Assembly (NCBI GenBank): GCA_937924335.1
Contig: CALDWW010000014.1
Location: 50,734 to 114,733, forward strand
Direction: 5' to 3'
Source of the DNA: an uncultured Gammaproteobacteria bacterium
GTDB lineage: Bacteria; Pseudomonadota; Gammaproteobacteria; Steroidobacterales; XN24
DNA length: 64,000 nucleotides
The position numbers and the translations under genes were made by a program. The notes under the pieces are model-generated. The model searched no databases, was not told the DNA's origin, and saw only the letters and a list, made by a program, of their open reading frames with translations. Below, in pieces: positions 48,264 to 57,807 of this stretch (position 1 is its first letter; every line of letters begins with the position of its first letter).

Positions 48264-48613
48264 CCGGGGATAATCTCCAGAACTTTTTCCGGCGGCCGCC
48301 CGAGCCGGGCCTGCCCGCCGCAGACAACAATCGGTCGCTGGATGAGCTTGGGATTGTCGACCATCGCGTCCAGCAGCCGGGATTCAGTTGTCCCTTCACC
48401 GGCCAGGCCGAGCGCTCGATACTCCGGTTCGCCACTGCGGATGAGGTCGGATGCGGGCATCGCGAGAGCCTTGAGCAGGCCTGTCAGTGTCGCCATGTCC
48501 GGCGGCGTTTTCAGGTACTCGATGACCTCGGGATCGACGCCTCGCTCGCGGAGTAGCGCCAGGGTTTGGCGTGATTTCGAACAACGCGGGTTGTGATAGA
48601 TCGTTACCTTCAT
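48260..48613 (-). CDS. ArsC family reductase (YfgD-like)
   Basis: A 117-residue thioredoxin-fold protein of the ArsC family. The active-site Cys lies in YHNPRCSKSRQTL, and the anion-binding Arg is in LIQRPIVV. E. coli YfgD, also near hda, is the closest relative I recognise. A true arsenate reductase role is possible, but no other ars gene is present, so it may have another glutathione-linked role. The start at 48613 has GAGG 7 bases upstream. Confidence 0.9.
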   Translation of the reverse strand: MKVTIYHNPRCSKSRQTLALLRERGVDPEVIEYLKTPPDMATLTGLLKALAMPASDLIRSGEPEYRALGLAGEGTTESRLLDAMVDNPKLIQRPIVVCGGQARLGRPPEKVLEIIPG

Positions 48614-48731
48614 GATTTGCCTCATTTTTCCATGACGATGGCGGTCCCTGAGCGCTGGTCGCAAGGTCTGCGATAGAGTATATTTCTGAAGAATGACTGC
48701 GCCATCTCAAACGGGAACGGTACGACAAAAC

Positions 48732-49040
48732 ATGCCGAGACCGAAATCCGGGCTGACGGCGAAACTTGCTGTTGTTGCGGCGATGCTCGTTTTGTCGGCC
48801 TGCGCCGGACCGCCGGTACAGGAGATGAGCGACGCCCGTCAGGCGATTCAGGCCGCGGAGGCAGCCGGTGCCGAGAAGTGGGCCCCGGTTCCGTTGGGTC
48901 AGGCTCGGGAGTTCCTTGGCAGTGCCGAGAAGAAACTCGAGAAGCGTGCCTACAACGGAGCCCGGAACGACGCCCGGCAGGCTCGTCAGAAGGCCTCTCA
49001 CGCCCGGACGATCGCTGAGACTATCGGCAGCGATCGATAG
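48732..49040 (+). CDS. DUF4398 lipoprotein
   Basis: A 102-residue lipoprotein. The signal peptide ends in the lipobox LSAC. The mature part is a helical hairpin rich in Ala, Arg, Glu and Lys (MSDARQAIQAAEAAGAEKWAP, split by Pro, then QAREFLGSAEKKLEKR), as in DUF4398. The start at 48732 gives a normal signal peptide; an in-frame ATG at 48693 would add 13 residues. Its role is unknown; the family often occurs beside OmpA-like proteins, none of which is here. Confidence 0.75.
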   Translation: MPRPKSGLTAKLAVVAAMLVLSACAGPPVQEMSDARQAIQAAEAAGAEKWAPVPLGQAREFLGSAEKKLEKRAYNGARNDARQARQKASHARTIAETIGSDR

Positions 49041-49067
49041 AGAACCGGGTCTCGCAGTTCACAGTTG

Positions 49068-49349
49068 ATGAATGACCGTTGTTGTCGGCGCTGTCTGGTA
49101 TCCGGGCGGGTGCAGGGCGTCTTCTTCCGCGCCAGTACCGCGAGCCAGGCGCAGCGCCTCGGTGTTACCGGCCATGCCGTGAACCTGCCCGACGGCAGGG
49201 TAGAGGTCCTCGCCTGTGGCGCATCCCACGCCGTAATCGAGTTGTGCCACTGGCTGCGTCACGGGCCGCCGGCGGCGCGCGTGGATGACCTCGAGATCGT
49301 CGATATCGCCTGCGACGATCAGTTCCCGTTGTCGTTTTCGACCGGCTAG
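49068..49349 (+). CDS. acyP: Acylphosphatase
   Basis: A 93-residue enzyme that hydrolyses carboxyl-phosphate bonds. The signature [14 protein letters not shown] carries the catalytic Arg, and the [11 protein letters not shown] segment keeps the catalytic Asn. The N-terminus has an unusual extra Cys pair (CCRRC). The ribosome-binding site is weak. A TTG just before the ATG is an alternative start. It ends 4 bases from the convergent transglycosylase stop. Confidence 0.92.
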   Translation: MNDRCCRRCLVSGRVQGVFFRASTASQAQRLGVTGHAVNLPDGRVEVLACGASHAVIELCHWLRHGPPAARVDDLEIVDIACDDQFPLSFSTG

Positions 49350-49353
49350 CTGG

Positions 49354-49911
49354 CTACTGTTGATACCACTTCGAACTGAGCCGGATCAGTACCCGGTCCG
49401 GGTACCACCGCTTACCGACGCTGCCATTGTAGCGAGCAAGGGCGCGCGGAAGATTGCCTGACTCCTTGTCGTAGTAGTAGCGCAAGATGGTGCATCCGTA
49501 GCGAAGATTAGTGGGGATTTCGAACAGATTGTCCTCGGGCCGGCCGATTTCGTCGACCCAGAAGGGCATCACCTGCATCAGGCCTCTGGCGCCGGCTTCA
49601 GAGAGCGCGAAACGATCAAAGTTGCTCTCTACGTCGATGACTGCGAGGACGAGCTCCGGCGGCAAATCCACCCGTCTTGCCTCCGCATGAGCTAGCCTGA
49701 GAATGCGGAGGCGCTCGTCGTGATCCGACACCTGGCGCTGCAGCCGCAACGACATATCCATCAGCCAGACTTCGGCATCGAAGCGGTCCACGAAACTCGA
49801 TGCCTGGGATGCGGCGACGATCAGCCGCTTCTTGAGTGCAGGATCCACGGCCGTTGGATTCGCCAGCGCGAGCCCGCACGTCAGAATCCACAGCAGCATC
49901 GCACGCCGCAT
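49354..49911 (-). CDS. Lytic murein transglycosylase (SLT domain)
   Basis: A 185-residue exported protein: signal peptide to about residue 17 (ALA), then a helical segment, then an SLT domain at about residues 85-185. The catalytic Glu is in VIDVESNFDRFALSEAGARG and is followed by LMQVMPFW and ALARYNGS. It cleaves peptidoglycan glycan strands. It begins 6 bases after the proS stop and is probably cotranscribed with it. It is short for the class, having no other module. Confidence 0.9.
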   Translation of the reverse strand: MRRAMLLWILTCGLALANPTAVDPALKKRLIVAASQASSFVDRFDAEVWLMDMSLRLQRQVSDHDERLRILRLAHAEARRVDLPPELVLAVIDVESNFDRFALSEAGARGLMQVMPFWVDEIGRPEDNLFEIPTNLRYGCTILRYYYDKESGNLPRALARYNGSVGKRWYPDRVLIRLSSKWYQQ

Positions 49912-49917
49912 TTGGTA

Positions 49918-51642
49918 CTACCCGCTGACCAGGGCGTCCCGAACACGCCCGCTGATTTCGCCGACGACGCCTGCAAGCGGAAGGCGGCCGGACTCACTGT
50001 CACGCCTGTGCTTGTATTCCACTTGCTCGTCATCCAGCGCCCGCTCTCCGATGACGATTCGATGCGGAATGCCGAGCAGGTCGCAGTCGGCAAACTTGAC
50101 GCCGGGCCGCGCCTCTCGGTCATCGAGAACGACTTCGATGCCCTGGGTTGTCAGGTCGGCGTAAAGAGTTTCTGATGCTTCTCTGACCCGCGGTGACTTC
50201 TGCAGGTTGATCGGGATCAAGGCGACCTGAAATGGAGCGATGGGTTCTGGCCAGATGATGCCGTTCTGGTCATGATTCTGCTCGATCGCCGCGGCGACAA
50301 ACCGTGTGACACCGACACCGTAGCACCCCATCAGCATCTGCCGTTCCCGGCCGTCTTCGTCGAGCACAGTTGCACCAAGGGCTTCGCTGTACTTTGCTCC
50401 GAGCTGAAACACGTGGCCCACCTCGATGCCGCGGGCGATCGAAAGGGTCCCATGACCGTCGGGGCTGGCGTCGCCCGCCACGACATTGCGGATGTCGACG
50501 AACTCGGGCTCGGGAAGATCCCGGGTCCAGTTGACGCCCTGAAGGTGGGCGTCTTCGGAGTTTGCGCCGGTCACGAAGTCCGACATGTTGCGCGTCGCAT
50601 GGTCCGCATAGACAAGGCAATCCAGTCCGACAGGGCCGATAAAGCCAGCGCCACAACCCACCGTCGCCTGGATAGATTCGGCTGCGGCCATCTGCAATGG
50701 TGAGGCAACGCCCGGGAGTTTGGCGGCCTTGATCGGATTGAGTTCGTGGTCGCCGCGAATGACCAGTGCAACGGCATGGCCGTTATCGCCTTCGACTAGA
50801 AGAGTCTTGGCGCAATGGCTCGGGTCAACGCCGAGGAACTCCGTGACTTGTCCGATACTCCGGATATCGGGGGTAGATACCTGCTGCATTTCAACGCCAG
50901 CCGCCGGCCGGTTGTCGGCCTCCGGCAGCGCAGGTGCCATCTCCACGTTGGCTGCGTAGTCGCTCTCGTCAGAGAATGCGATCGCGTCCTCACCTGAGTC
51001 AGCCAGCACGTGGAATTCGTGGGACACATTGCCTCCGATAGCGCCAGTGTCCGCTTCAACCGCCCGGAATCGCAGACTCATGCGTCTGCAGATCGCGGCA
51101 TAGGCGTCGTACATGCGGCGGTAGGTTCTCTCGAGACAGGCTTCGTCCAGATGGAAAGAATAGGCATCTTTCATCATGAACTCCCGAGCCCTCATGACGC
51201 CGAAGCGGGGTCGGATCTCATCGCGGAATTTCGTTTGGATCTGATAATAGTTCACCGGTAACTGGCGGTAGCTGCGTAGCTCGCGGCGGGCGATGTCCGT
51301 GATGACCTCCTCGTGTGTCGGCCCGAGGCAGAATCCGCGGTCGTGACGGTCCGTGAAGCGGAGCAGTTCCGGGCCGAAGACGTCCCAACGACCGGATTCG
51401 CGCCATAGTTCGGACGGCTGGACAACCGGCATCAGTAATTCGAGTGCCCCGGCGGCATCCATCTCCTCCCGGACTATGCGCTCCACTTTTCTGAGCGCTC
51501 TGAGTCCCAGCGGCATCCATGTATAGAGTCCCGATGCAAGCCGGCGAATCATCCCCGAGCGCACCATGAGCTGGTGACTGACGACTTCCGCGCCGGAAGG
51601 CACTTCCTTTAGCGTGACAAGTGGATACTGCGAAAGACGCAT
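49918..51642 (-). CDS. proS: Prolyl-tRNA synthetase
   Basis: A 574-residue class II synthetase of the bacterial type (E. coli 572). Motif 1 lies around [15 protein letters not shown], motif 2 in [21 protein letters not shown] and motif 3 in [17 protein letters not shown]. The editing (INS) domain fills about residues 225-400. The C-terminal anticodon-binding domain has [20 protein letters not shown]. It is divergent from the KARI-like gene. Confidence 0.96.
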   Translation of the reverse strand: MRLSQYPLVTLKEVPSGAEVVSHQLMVRSGMIRRLASGLYTWMPLGLRALRKVERIVREEMDAAGALELLMPVVQPSELWRESGRWDVFGPELLRFTDRHDRGFCLGPTHEEVITDIARRELRSYRQLPVNYYQIQTKFRDEIRPRFGVMRAREFMMKDAYSFHLDEACLERTYRRMYDAYAAICRRMSLRFRAVEADTGAIGGNVSHEFHVLADSGEDAIAFSDESDYAANVEMAPALPEADNRPAAGVEMQQVSTPDIRSIGQVTEFLGVDPSHCAKTLLVEGDNGHAVALVIRGDHELNPIKAAKLPGVASPLQMAAAESIQATVGCGAGFIGPVGLDCLVYADHATRNMSDFVTGANSEDAHLQGVNWTRDLPEPEFVDIRNVVAGDASPDGHGTLSIARGIEVGHVFQLGAKYSEALGATVLDEDGRERQMLMGCYGVGVTRFVAAAIEQNHDQNGIIWPEPIAPFQVALIPINLQKSPRVREASETLYADLTTQGIEVVLDDREARPGVKFADCDLLGIPHRIVIGERALDDEQVEYKHRRDSESGRLPLAGVVGEISGRVRDALVSG

Positions 51643-51768
51643 GCGCTGTTCCTGATGACTGGGCTAATCTACCGGATGTTCGGCGTGCGCCGTATTGTAA
51701 GGGTTCAACCGGGCTTTTGTACCTTGGCCGCTTGGTGCCGTGTCCCCGGGGTCGTGCTGGAGCAAGAC

Positions 51769-52761
51769 ATGCAGACGTACTATGACATGAATATCGAACC
51801 GGCCTCGATCCTCGGGCGCCGTGTCAGCGTGATGGGCTTTGGAGCGCAGGGTCGGGCGCACGCGTTGAATCTGCGGGACTCCGGCGTAGACGTTGTCGTC
51901 GGGCTCAGGACAGATTCCCCCTCCCGGGGCATCTGCAAGGAGTTGGGTCTGGCAGTGCAGACCCCGTCGAAAGCCGCGGCCAGCAGCGATGTGGTCGTCA
52001 TGCTCGTACCAGACCAGATACAACCGGCCCTATACAGGGAGACACTGGCCGACTCCATGACGGAGGGTTCAGCCATGGTGTTCGCCCACGGCTACAGTAT
52101 TCACTTCAGGCACATCGAGCCACGGCAGGATCTCGACGTCCTGATGGTCGCGCCACTCGGCATAGGTGATCAGGTACGGGCGCTATATGAGGCGGGCCGG
52201 GGCGTTCCGGCCTTGCTGGCTCTTCACCAGGATGCCTCAGGGGCGGCTCGGGATCTGGGACTGGGATACGCATGGGCAAACGGACACGGTCGCGCGGGGA
52301 TCTTCGAGACCAGCTTCAGCGACGAGACCGAAACGGACCTGTTCGCAGAGCAGGCGGTTCTCTGCGGCGGCCTGACGCACCTGATCTCTGCCGCATACGA
52401 TACGTTGGTAGATGCTGGCTACCCTGCGGAGCTTGCCTATTTCGGGTGTCTCCACGAGGTGAAACTTATCGCGGATCTTGTCCATCAGCGCGGCATATCC
52501 GGCATGCGGAAGTCGATATCGAGCACGGCGGAGTTTGGCGACTACTCCCGCGGGCCGCGCATAATAAACCAGGAGAGTCGGCGCGCCATGCGGGAGATCC
52601 TGGATGAAGTCCGCGACGGTCGCTTCGATCGGGAGCTCTCAGCTGAGGCTGAGACTGGCTTCCCGGCGATCAGGGCAGGGCGGAAGGCCGCGCAGACCCA
52701 CTCGATCGAGCTGGTCGGGAAACGACTCCGGGCGATGATGCCCTGGTTGTCCGAAAGTTGA
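51769..52761 (+). CDS. Ketol-acid reductoisomerase-like protein with altered active site
   Basis: A 330-residue protein clearly homologous along its length to class I IlvC. It has a Rossmann GFGAQGRAHALNLRDSG, FAHGYSIHF (His107 kept), GRGVPALLALHQDASG, DLFAEQAVLCGG (Asp190, Glu194 kept) and SISSTAEFGDY. However, the family segment VAPKGPG reads VAPLGIG (Leu130 for the catalytic Lys). YFECLHE reads YFGCLHE (Gly226 for a metal-binding Glu; Glu230 kept). Normal acetohydroxyacid isomeroreductase activity is therefore doubtful. The start at 51769 has GGAG 6 bases upstream. pssA follows, as in ilv-pssA loci, but ilvB/ilvN and leuA are absent. Confidence 0.85.
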   Translation: MQTYYDMNIEPASILGRRVSVMGFGAQGRAHALNLRDSGVDVVVGLRTDSPSRGICKELGLAVQTPSKAAASSDVVVMLVPDQIQPALYRETLADSMTEGSAMVFAHGYSIHFRHIEPRQDLDVLMVAPLGIGDQVRALYEAGRGVPALLALHQDASGAARDLGLGYAWANGHGRAGIFETSFSDETETDLFAEQAVLCGGLTHLISAAYDTLVDAGYPAELAYFGCLHEVKLIADLVHQRGISGMRKSISSTAEFGDYSRGPRIINQESRRAMREILDEVRDGRFDRELSAEAETGFPAIRAGRKAAQTHSIELVGKRLRAMMPWLSES

Positions 52762-52845
52762 TCGCGCTGGTACGACCCGGGCCGGACGGTCTAAAGTGTA
52801 GGTTCAGGCCGGGTACATCCCGGTGGCGATGCGGAGACTAGAGCC

Positions 52846-53604
52846 ATCAGAAAAGGAATCTACCTGCTGCCCAATCTGCTGACCACAGCGGCCTTGTTCG
52901 CCGGGTTTTTTGCGGTGGTGGCCGCTATGGACGGCAATTTCCAGAAAGCGGCAGTTGCCATCTTCGTGGCAATGGTGATGGATGGCCTCGATGGCCGGGT
53001 CGCCAGGCTGACGAGTACCGAGAGCGATTTCGGCAAGGAGTACGACAGCCTCGCGGACATGGTTTCTTTCGGGCTGGCGCCCGCCCTGGTGATCTATGAA
53101 TGGGGTGTCGTTAATCTGTCCCAGTTCCATTGGTTGTGGGGCCGGCTGGGTTGGCTTGCCGCGTTTTTCTACTCGGTCTGTGCCGCGCTCAGACTGGCTC
53201 GCTACAACGCCCGCATCGGCCTGGCCGACAAGCGTTTCTTCGAGGGATTACCGAGTCCATCGGGTGCCGCCCTGGTAGCCGGCCTCGTCGGGCTGGCCAG
53301 CAAGTATGAATTCGGCGGAGGATCGGCGTTTGTGATTGCATTCATGGTCACGGCCACAGCCGGTGCATTGATGGTCAGTAACTTCCCTTACTACAGTGGC
53401 AAGGATTTCAATCTGGGCGGCCGTATACCGTTCGCCTATCTCCTGCTCGTTCCGGCCGTGTTCATGGTGATCTCTCTGGATCCTCCTCTGGTCCTGTTCT
53501 CGCTATTTGCGCTTTACGCACTGTCGGGGCCGATACTGAGCCTGATCCGATGGGTCCGGCGTCGCGATCGGGACGCTGACAATCAGCCACGCAAGGCTGC
53601 CTGA
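52846..53604 (+). CDS. pssA: CDP-diacylglycerol-serine O-phosphatidyltransferase
   Basis: An inner-membrane enzyme making phosphatidylserine, the precursor of phosphatidylethanolamine. The CDP-alcohol motif is [19 protein letters not shown] followed by [12 protein letters not shown]. About six helices follow, with a basic C-terminal tail. The conserved N-terminal run [17 protein letters not shown] is in frame from 52849, but no ATG, GTG or TTG precedes it. The frame is open back to a TAA at 52792. The boundary given starts at an ATC codon 9 bases after a GGAG; a TTG at 52894 would remove conserved residues. A one-base deletion after the out-of-frame ATG at 52829 would explain this. About 252 residues as drawn. 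Confidence 0.88.
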   Translation: MRKGIYLLPNLLTTAALFAGFFAVVAAMDGNFQKAAVAIFVAMVMDGLDGRVARLTSTESDFGKEYDSLADMVSFGLAPALVIYEWGVVNLSQFHWLWGRLGWLAAFFYSVCAALRLARYNARIGLADKRFFEGLPSPSGAALVAGLVGLASKYEFGGGSAFVIAFMVTATAGALMVSNFPYYSGKDFNLGGRIPFAYLLLVPAVFMVISLDPPLVLFSLFALYALSGPILSLIRWVRRRDRDADNQPRKAA

Positions 53605-53619
53605 TCCGTATCAACTGCC

Positions 53620-54297
53620 ATGGAACAGAGACGCGATCGGTACCTCGAAGCGATGGGCATCACTCGGTGGGTGCCCCGCCAGGCCGCGGCTGAGTCGGGC
53701 GAGTCAATCTCCGGGGACGGGGACAACGTCCCGGATCTAGACTGGCAAGCGCTGCGCCGCAGAGTGTCGGAATGTCGGCTGTGCGGGCTCCATGAAGGGC
53801 GAACGCAGGCGGTGTTCGGTGTCGGCGATCCGGCGGCTGACTGGATGATTATCGGCGAAGCGCCCGGGGCGGAAGAGGACCGCGTCGGCGAACCGTTCGT
53901 GGGTCGTGCCGGACAGTTGCTGGACGCGATGCTCGAGGGCCTTGGTCTGTCACGGCAGAGTGTCTATATAGCCAATGTTCTCAAGTGCCGTCCGCCGAAT
54001 AATCGCGATCCGAGTCAGAACGAAGCGAGTCAGTGCGCACCCTACCTTCAGAGGCAGATCAGACTCGTAGCACCCAGCGTGATCCTCGCGGTGGGAAGAG
54101 TGGCCGCGCAGAATTTGCTCGGTGCGGATGGGCCCCTCGGGCGGATGCGGGGGCAGATTCATCACTATGGAGTCCACGAAGTCCCGCTCGTCGTGACCTA
54201 CCATCCGGCCTACCTGTTGCGACGTCCGGCTGAGAAGGCCAAGGCGTGGCGAGATCTTCTGTTGGCCGCTCAGGTAGTCAGCGGCAACTCAAGGTGA
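53620..54297 (+). CDS. Uracil-DNA glycosylase, family 4 (Fe-S)
   Basis: A 225-residue repair enzyme that excises uracil from DNA. Motif A is [33 protein letters not shown] follows, and motif B is [13 protein letters not shown]. Four cysteines for a [4Fe-4S] cluster are placed as in the family (CRLCGL, KC in LKCRPP, and CAPYL). The N-terminal 40 residues are variable and carry no known domain. It lies 15 bases after pssA and overlaps rimI (GTGA). Confidence 0.93.
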   Translation: MEQRRDRYLEAMGITRWVPRQAAAESGESISGDGDNVPDLDWQALRRRVSECRLCGLHEGRTQAVFGVGDPAADWMIIGEAPGAEEDRVGEPFVGRAGQLLDAMLEGLGLSRQSVYIANVLKCRPPNNRDPSQNEASQCAPYLQRQIRLVAPSVILAVGRVAAQNLLGADGPLGRMRGQIHHYGVHEVPLVVTYHPAYLLRRPAEKAKAWRDLLLAAQVVSGNSR

Positions 54298-54761
54298 GTG
54301 CGCAGCCACAATTCGCACAACCCTGCCTGCGCCCCATGCGAGCGTCCGATGTGCCGGAGGTTGCCCGGATCGAGCGCGAGTCCTACGAGTTCCCCTGGTC
54401 GGAGGGCATCTTCAGGGATTGTCTGCGGGTTGGATATCGCTGTGTCGTGCTGGAGAGGGAGGGCAGTACGCTGGAGGGTTACGCCGTTGTCTCTATAGGA
54501 GCGGGCGAGGCTCATCTGCTGAACCTCTGTGTGCATCCGGATCGGCAGGGATGCGGGCTCGGCAGGGATATGTTGGCGGCGATGATCGAAGTGGCGCGCC
54601 AGGGGGGCGCCGGTCAGATCTTCCTCGAGGTGAGGCCGTCAAATGAAGTGGCGATGGGGCTGTACGATTCGACCGGATTCAAAGAGATCGGGAGGCGTCC
54701 GCGTTACTACCGGTCTGTCGGCGGGCGGGAGGACGCAGTGGTCCTCGGAAGACCAGTCTGA
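54294..54761 (+). CDS. rimI: Ribosomal protein S18 N-acetyltransferase RimI
   Basis: A 155-residue GNAT acetyltransferase. [18 protein letters not shown] is the RimI N-terminal signature. [20 protein letters not shown] is the acetyl-CoA loop (consensus RxxGxG/A), and [22 protein letters not shown] is the C-terminal RimI segment. The GTG at 54294 overlaps the UDG stop, giving the usual RimI length; upstream in-frame starts lie inside the UDG gene. Confidence 0.93.
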   Translation: MSAQPQFAQPCLRPMRASDVPEVARIERESYEFPWSEGIFRDCLRVGYRCVVLEREGSTLEGYAVVSIGAGEAHLLNLCVHPDRQGCGLGRDMLAAMIEVARQGGAGQIFLEVRPSNEVAMGLYDSTGFKEIGRRPRYYRSVGGREDAVVLGRPV

Positions 54762-54829
54762 CGACGCGGTCTCCGCGTCGGTCACCCCGTGCGATACAAT
54801 ACTCCGCTTTTTCAGCCGCCAGCCAGCCA

Positions 54830-56419
54830 ATGACCTCCCTGACCGACGAAATCTTCAGCAGGCGTACCTTCGCCATCATTTCCCATCCGGATGCCGGCAA
54901 GACGACGCTGACCGAGAAACTGTTGCTGTTCGGCGGTGCTATCAAGCTCGCCGGCGCGGTAAAGGGCCGCAAGGCGAGGCGACATGCGACCTCGGACTGG
55001 ATGGCCATGGAGCAGGAACGCGGCATTTCCGTGACCTCGTCCGTGATGCAGTTTCCGTTCGAGCATCGGATCATCAATCTTCTCGATACTCCTGGACACG
55101 GTGACTTCTCCGAGGACACTTACCGGACCCTGACGGCTGTTGACTCGGCCCTGATGGTCATCGACTGCGCAAAGGGTGTAGAGGAGCGCACGATAAAGCT
55201 GATGGACGTCTGCCGCATGCGCGACACGCCGATCGTGACATTCATCAACAAACTTGATCGCGACGGCCGGGAGCCGGTGGAACTCCTGGACGAGATCGAG
55301 GAGGTCCTGAAGATTCGCTGCTCGCCGGTCACCTGGCCGATCGGCATGGGGCGTGAACTCAGGGGCATCTACCATCTGCTGGAAGACCGGATCTACATCT
55401 ACCGCTCCGGGGAGCACGGCGCGCTCGGCGTGACCGAGACCATTGATGGGCTGGCAAGCGCAGAAGCCACGCGGCTTCTGGGCGATCGCGCTGAGGAATA
55501 CCGTGAAGAGGTTGAACTCGTGCTGGGCGCGAGCCACGCGTGGGATCATGCGGCTTACCTGCAGGGAAAGCTCACGCCCGTTTTCTTCGGATCGGCAATC
55601 AATGCCTTCGGAGTCCGGGAGTTGTTGTCCGGTTTCGCTGAGTGGGCTCCGGCGCCGCTGTCCAGGACGGCGCATGAGCGTCAGGTGGAACCGTCCGAGG
55701 CTCGATTCACCGGCTTCGTATTCAAGATCCAGGCGAACATGGACCCGGCGCATCGTGACCGGATCGCATTCCTGCGGGTCTGCTCGGGTCGATATACACC
55801 AGGCATGCAGCTGCAGCATGTTCGCAGCGGCAAAAAAGTCCGCGTGGCAGACGCGCTGACATTCCTGGCCTCTGATCGTCAGCACGCCGATGACGCCTGC
55901 GCCGGCGACATTCTGGGGCTGCATAACCACGGGACCATCAACATCGGAGACACGTTTACCGAGGGCGAAAAGCTCCATTTCACGGGGATTCCCAATTTTG
56001 CGCCAGAGCTTTTCCGTCGGGCGGTGCTCCGCGATCCGCTGAAAATGAAGGCTCTGCAGAAGGGGCTCGATCAGCTTTGCGAGGAGGGAGCGACCCAGTT
56101 GTTTCGTCCGTTGAGGAATAACGACTTGATCCTCGGAGCCGTCGGTCCCTTGCAGTTCGACGTCGTGGCCTTCCGGCTGCGGAGCGAATACGGTGTCGAG
56201 TGCAAGTTCGAGGCTGTGCAGGTGGCGACCGCGCGCTGGATTCAGTCTGACGACGCCAGCCGACTCCAGGACTTCGAACGCAAGGCAGAGGACAACCTGG
56301 CCAGAGACCATGGCAAGTGCCTGGTCTACATTGCACCGACCCGGGTCAATCTGGACCTGACCCGCGAGCGTTGGCCGGAGATCCGCTTCCGTCCAACCCG
56401 GGAGCAGATCATCGTCTGA
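54830..56419 (+). CDS. prfC: Peptide chain release factor 3
   Basis: A 529-residue translational GTPase, the same length as E. coli RF3, that recycles RF1/RF2 after termination. G1 is [15 protein letters not shown], and the switch regions include [13 protein letters not shown]3 is [16 protein letters not shown] and G4 is [12 protein letters not shown]. Domains II and III follow. It is 68 bases after rimI on the same strand. Confidence 0.97.
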   Translation: MTSLTDEIFSRRTFAIISHPDAGKTTLTEKLLLFGGAIKLAGAVKGRKARRHATSDWMAMEQERGISVTSSVMQFPFEHRIINLLDTPGHGDFSEDTYRTLTAVDSALMVIDCAKGVEERTIKLMDVCRMRDTPIVTFINKLDRDGREPVELLDEIEEVLKIRCSPVTWPIGMGRELRGIYHLLEDRIYIYRSGEHGALGVTETIDGLASAEATRLLGDRAEEYREEVELVLGASHAWDHAAYLQGKLTPVFFGSAINAFGVRELLSGFAEWAPAPLSRTAHERQVEPSEARFTGFVFKIQANMDPAHRDRIAFLRVCSGRYTPGMQLQHVRSGKKVRVADALTFLASDRQHADDACAGDILGLHNHGTINIGDTFTEGEKLHFTGIPNFAPELFRRAVLRDPLKMKALQKGLDQLCEEGATQLFRPLRNNDLILGAVGPLQFDVVAFRLRSEYGVECKFEAVQVATARWIQSDDASRLQDFERKAEDNLARDHGKCLVYIAPTRVNLDLTRERWPEIRFRPTREQIIV

Positions 56420-56499
56420 CGCTTCGCGAGCGCATCGATACGCCGGTATAGTGTCACGGGCCTCCGGGCGACCCACAGCTCTTTCAGTCGAGACACCGC

Positions 56500-57807
56500 A
56501 TGAAGAAAATCCTGTTGCGCCGACCGGTCCTGGCATGGGCGCTGTACGACTGGGCTAACTCGGCCTTCGCCACCACGGTGATGGCCGGATTCTTCCCGGC
56601 GTTCTACAGCTTTCTCAGCAAAGACCTGAGCGCCAGTGATTCGCAATTCTGGTTCAATATGACCCTGACCGGTTCCAGCGTCCTGGTCGCAATATCAGCG
56701 CCCGTCCTTGGCGCGATTGCGGATCGGGGCGGCAGCCGCAAGAAATTCCTGGCTACCTTCGCCATGCTGGGCGTGGTCATGACTGCCGCGATGGCCTGGG
56801 TCAATGCCGGTCAGTGGGAGCTGGGCCTGATTTTCTACGCCCTCGGAACCGTCGGTTTCTCCGGGGCCAACGTGTTTTACGATTCGATGCTCGTCGACGT
56901 GTCGGCTGAGGAGGAGTTCGATCTCATATCGGCCTTTGGCTACGCCATGGGCTATGTTGGCGGCGGCATCCTGTTTGCGGTCAACGTCATGATGGTCGGC
57001 AAACCTGAGCTCTTCGGGATCGAGGATGCCGGAACGGCTGTCAAGCTGTCGTTCCTAAGCGTCGCAGTCTGGTGGGCGGCATTTTCGATACCGCTGTTGT
57101 TGGGGGTAAAAGAGACCCCGACGGCCCACAAGGCGACGCGATTGCAGGCGGTCCGCGAGGGTCTGGCCCAGCTGGCTGGGACTTTCCGCGAGATCCGCCA
57201 GTTACGGGTTCTGGTGGTCTTCCTGCTCGGATACTGGCTGTATATCGATGCCGTTAACACGGTCATCAAGACCGCCGTGTTCTTCGGTGACCGCATACTC
57301 AACCTCCCCGCACAAGGCTTGATGGTCGCATTGCTGGTCACTCAGTTCGTTGCGTTCCCTTCGGCGCTCTTCTTTGGCTGGCTGGGCAAGCGCATCGGCC
57401 CACGCCCGGCTATCCTCATCGGGCTGTCGGTCTACGTCATCGCCTTGCTATACGCCTGGCGCTGGCTCGAAGACAGTGGCGACTTCTACGTCTTGGCTAT
57501 CGCAATCGGGCTGGTGCAGGGTGGCGTCCAGAGTCTGAGCCGGTCCCTGTATGCGAGGCTGATCCCGGTTTCAAAGACTGCCGAATTCTTCGGGTTCTTC
57601 AACATGGTGGGTAAGTTCGCCGCCATCCTCGGGCCACTGCTGATGGCGATGGTGCCCATCGTGATCGTCGGCGCTGACGAACGCGACAGTATTATGGCGC
57701 TGAACATACTCTTCTTTGCCGGTGGCTTCCTCCTGTGGCGCGTCAATGTGGAGGAAGGGGTTCGTGCCGCGAAGGCGATGGATAATGACCACCCTGGGGC
57801 GGTCTAG
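56500..57807 (+). CDS. MFS transporter, UMF1 (Atg22-like) family
   Basis: A 435-residue inner-membrane protein with about twelve hydrophobic helices. The N-terminus WALYDWANSAFATTVMAGFFP is the UMF1/Atg22-like signature, and a GAIADRGGSRKKF loop after helix 2 is the MFS loop. ANVFYDSMLVDVS is another family segment. Yeast Atg22 exports amino acids from the vacuole; the bacterial substrate is unknown. It is 80 bases after prfC, and its stop overlaps the convergent tgpA stop. Confidence 0.9.
   Translation: MKKILLRRPVLAWALYDWANSAFATTVMAGFFPAFYSFLSKDLSASDSQFWFNMTLTGSSVLVAISAPVLGAIADRGGSRKKFLATFAMLGVVMTAAMAWVNAGQWELGLIFYALGTVGFSGANVFYDSMLVDVSAEEEFDLISAFGYAMGYVGGGILFAVNVMMVGKPELFGIEDAGTAVKLSFLSVAVWWAAFSIPLLLGVKETPTAHKATRLQAVREGLAQLAGTFREIRQLRVLVVFLLGYWLYIDAVNTVIKTAVFFGDRILNLPAQGLMVALLVTQFVAFPSALFFGWLGKRIGPRPAILIGLSVYVIALLYAWRWLEDSGDFYVLAIAIGLVQGGVQSLSRSLYARLIPVSKTAEFFGFFNMVGKFAAILGPLLMAMVPIVIVGADERDSIMALNILFFAGGFLLWRVNVEEGVRAAKAMDNDHPGAV

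Noticed and set aside
54812..56536. A 574-codon open frame on the minus strand opposite prfC
   Set aside because: prfC on the plus strand is full length with all GTPase motifs. The opposite frame has no recognisable domain and arises from high-GC codon bias.
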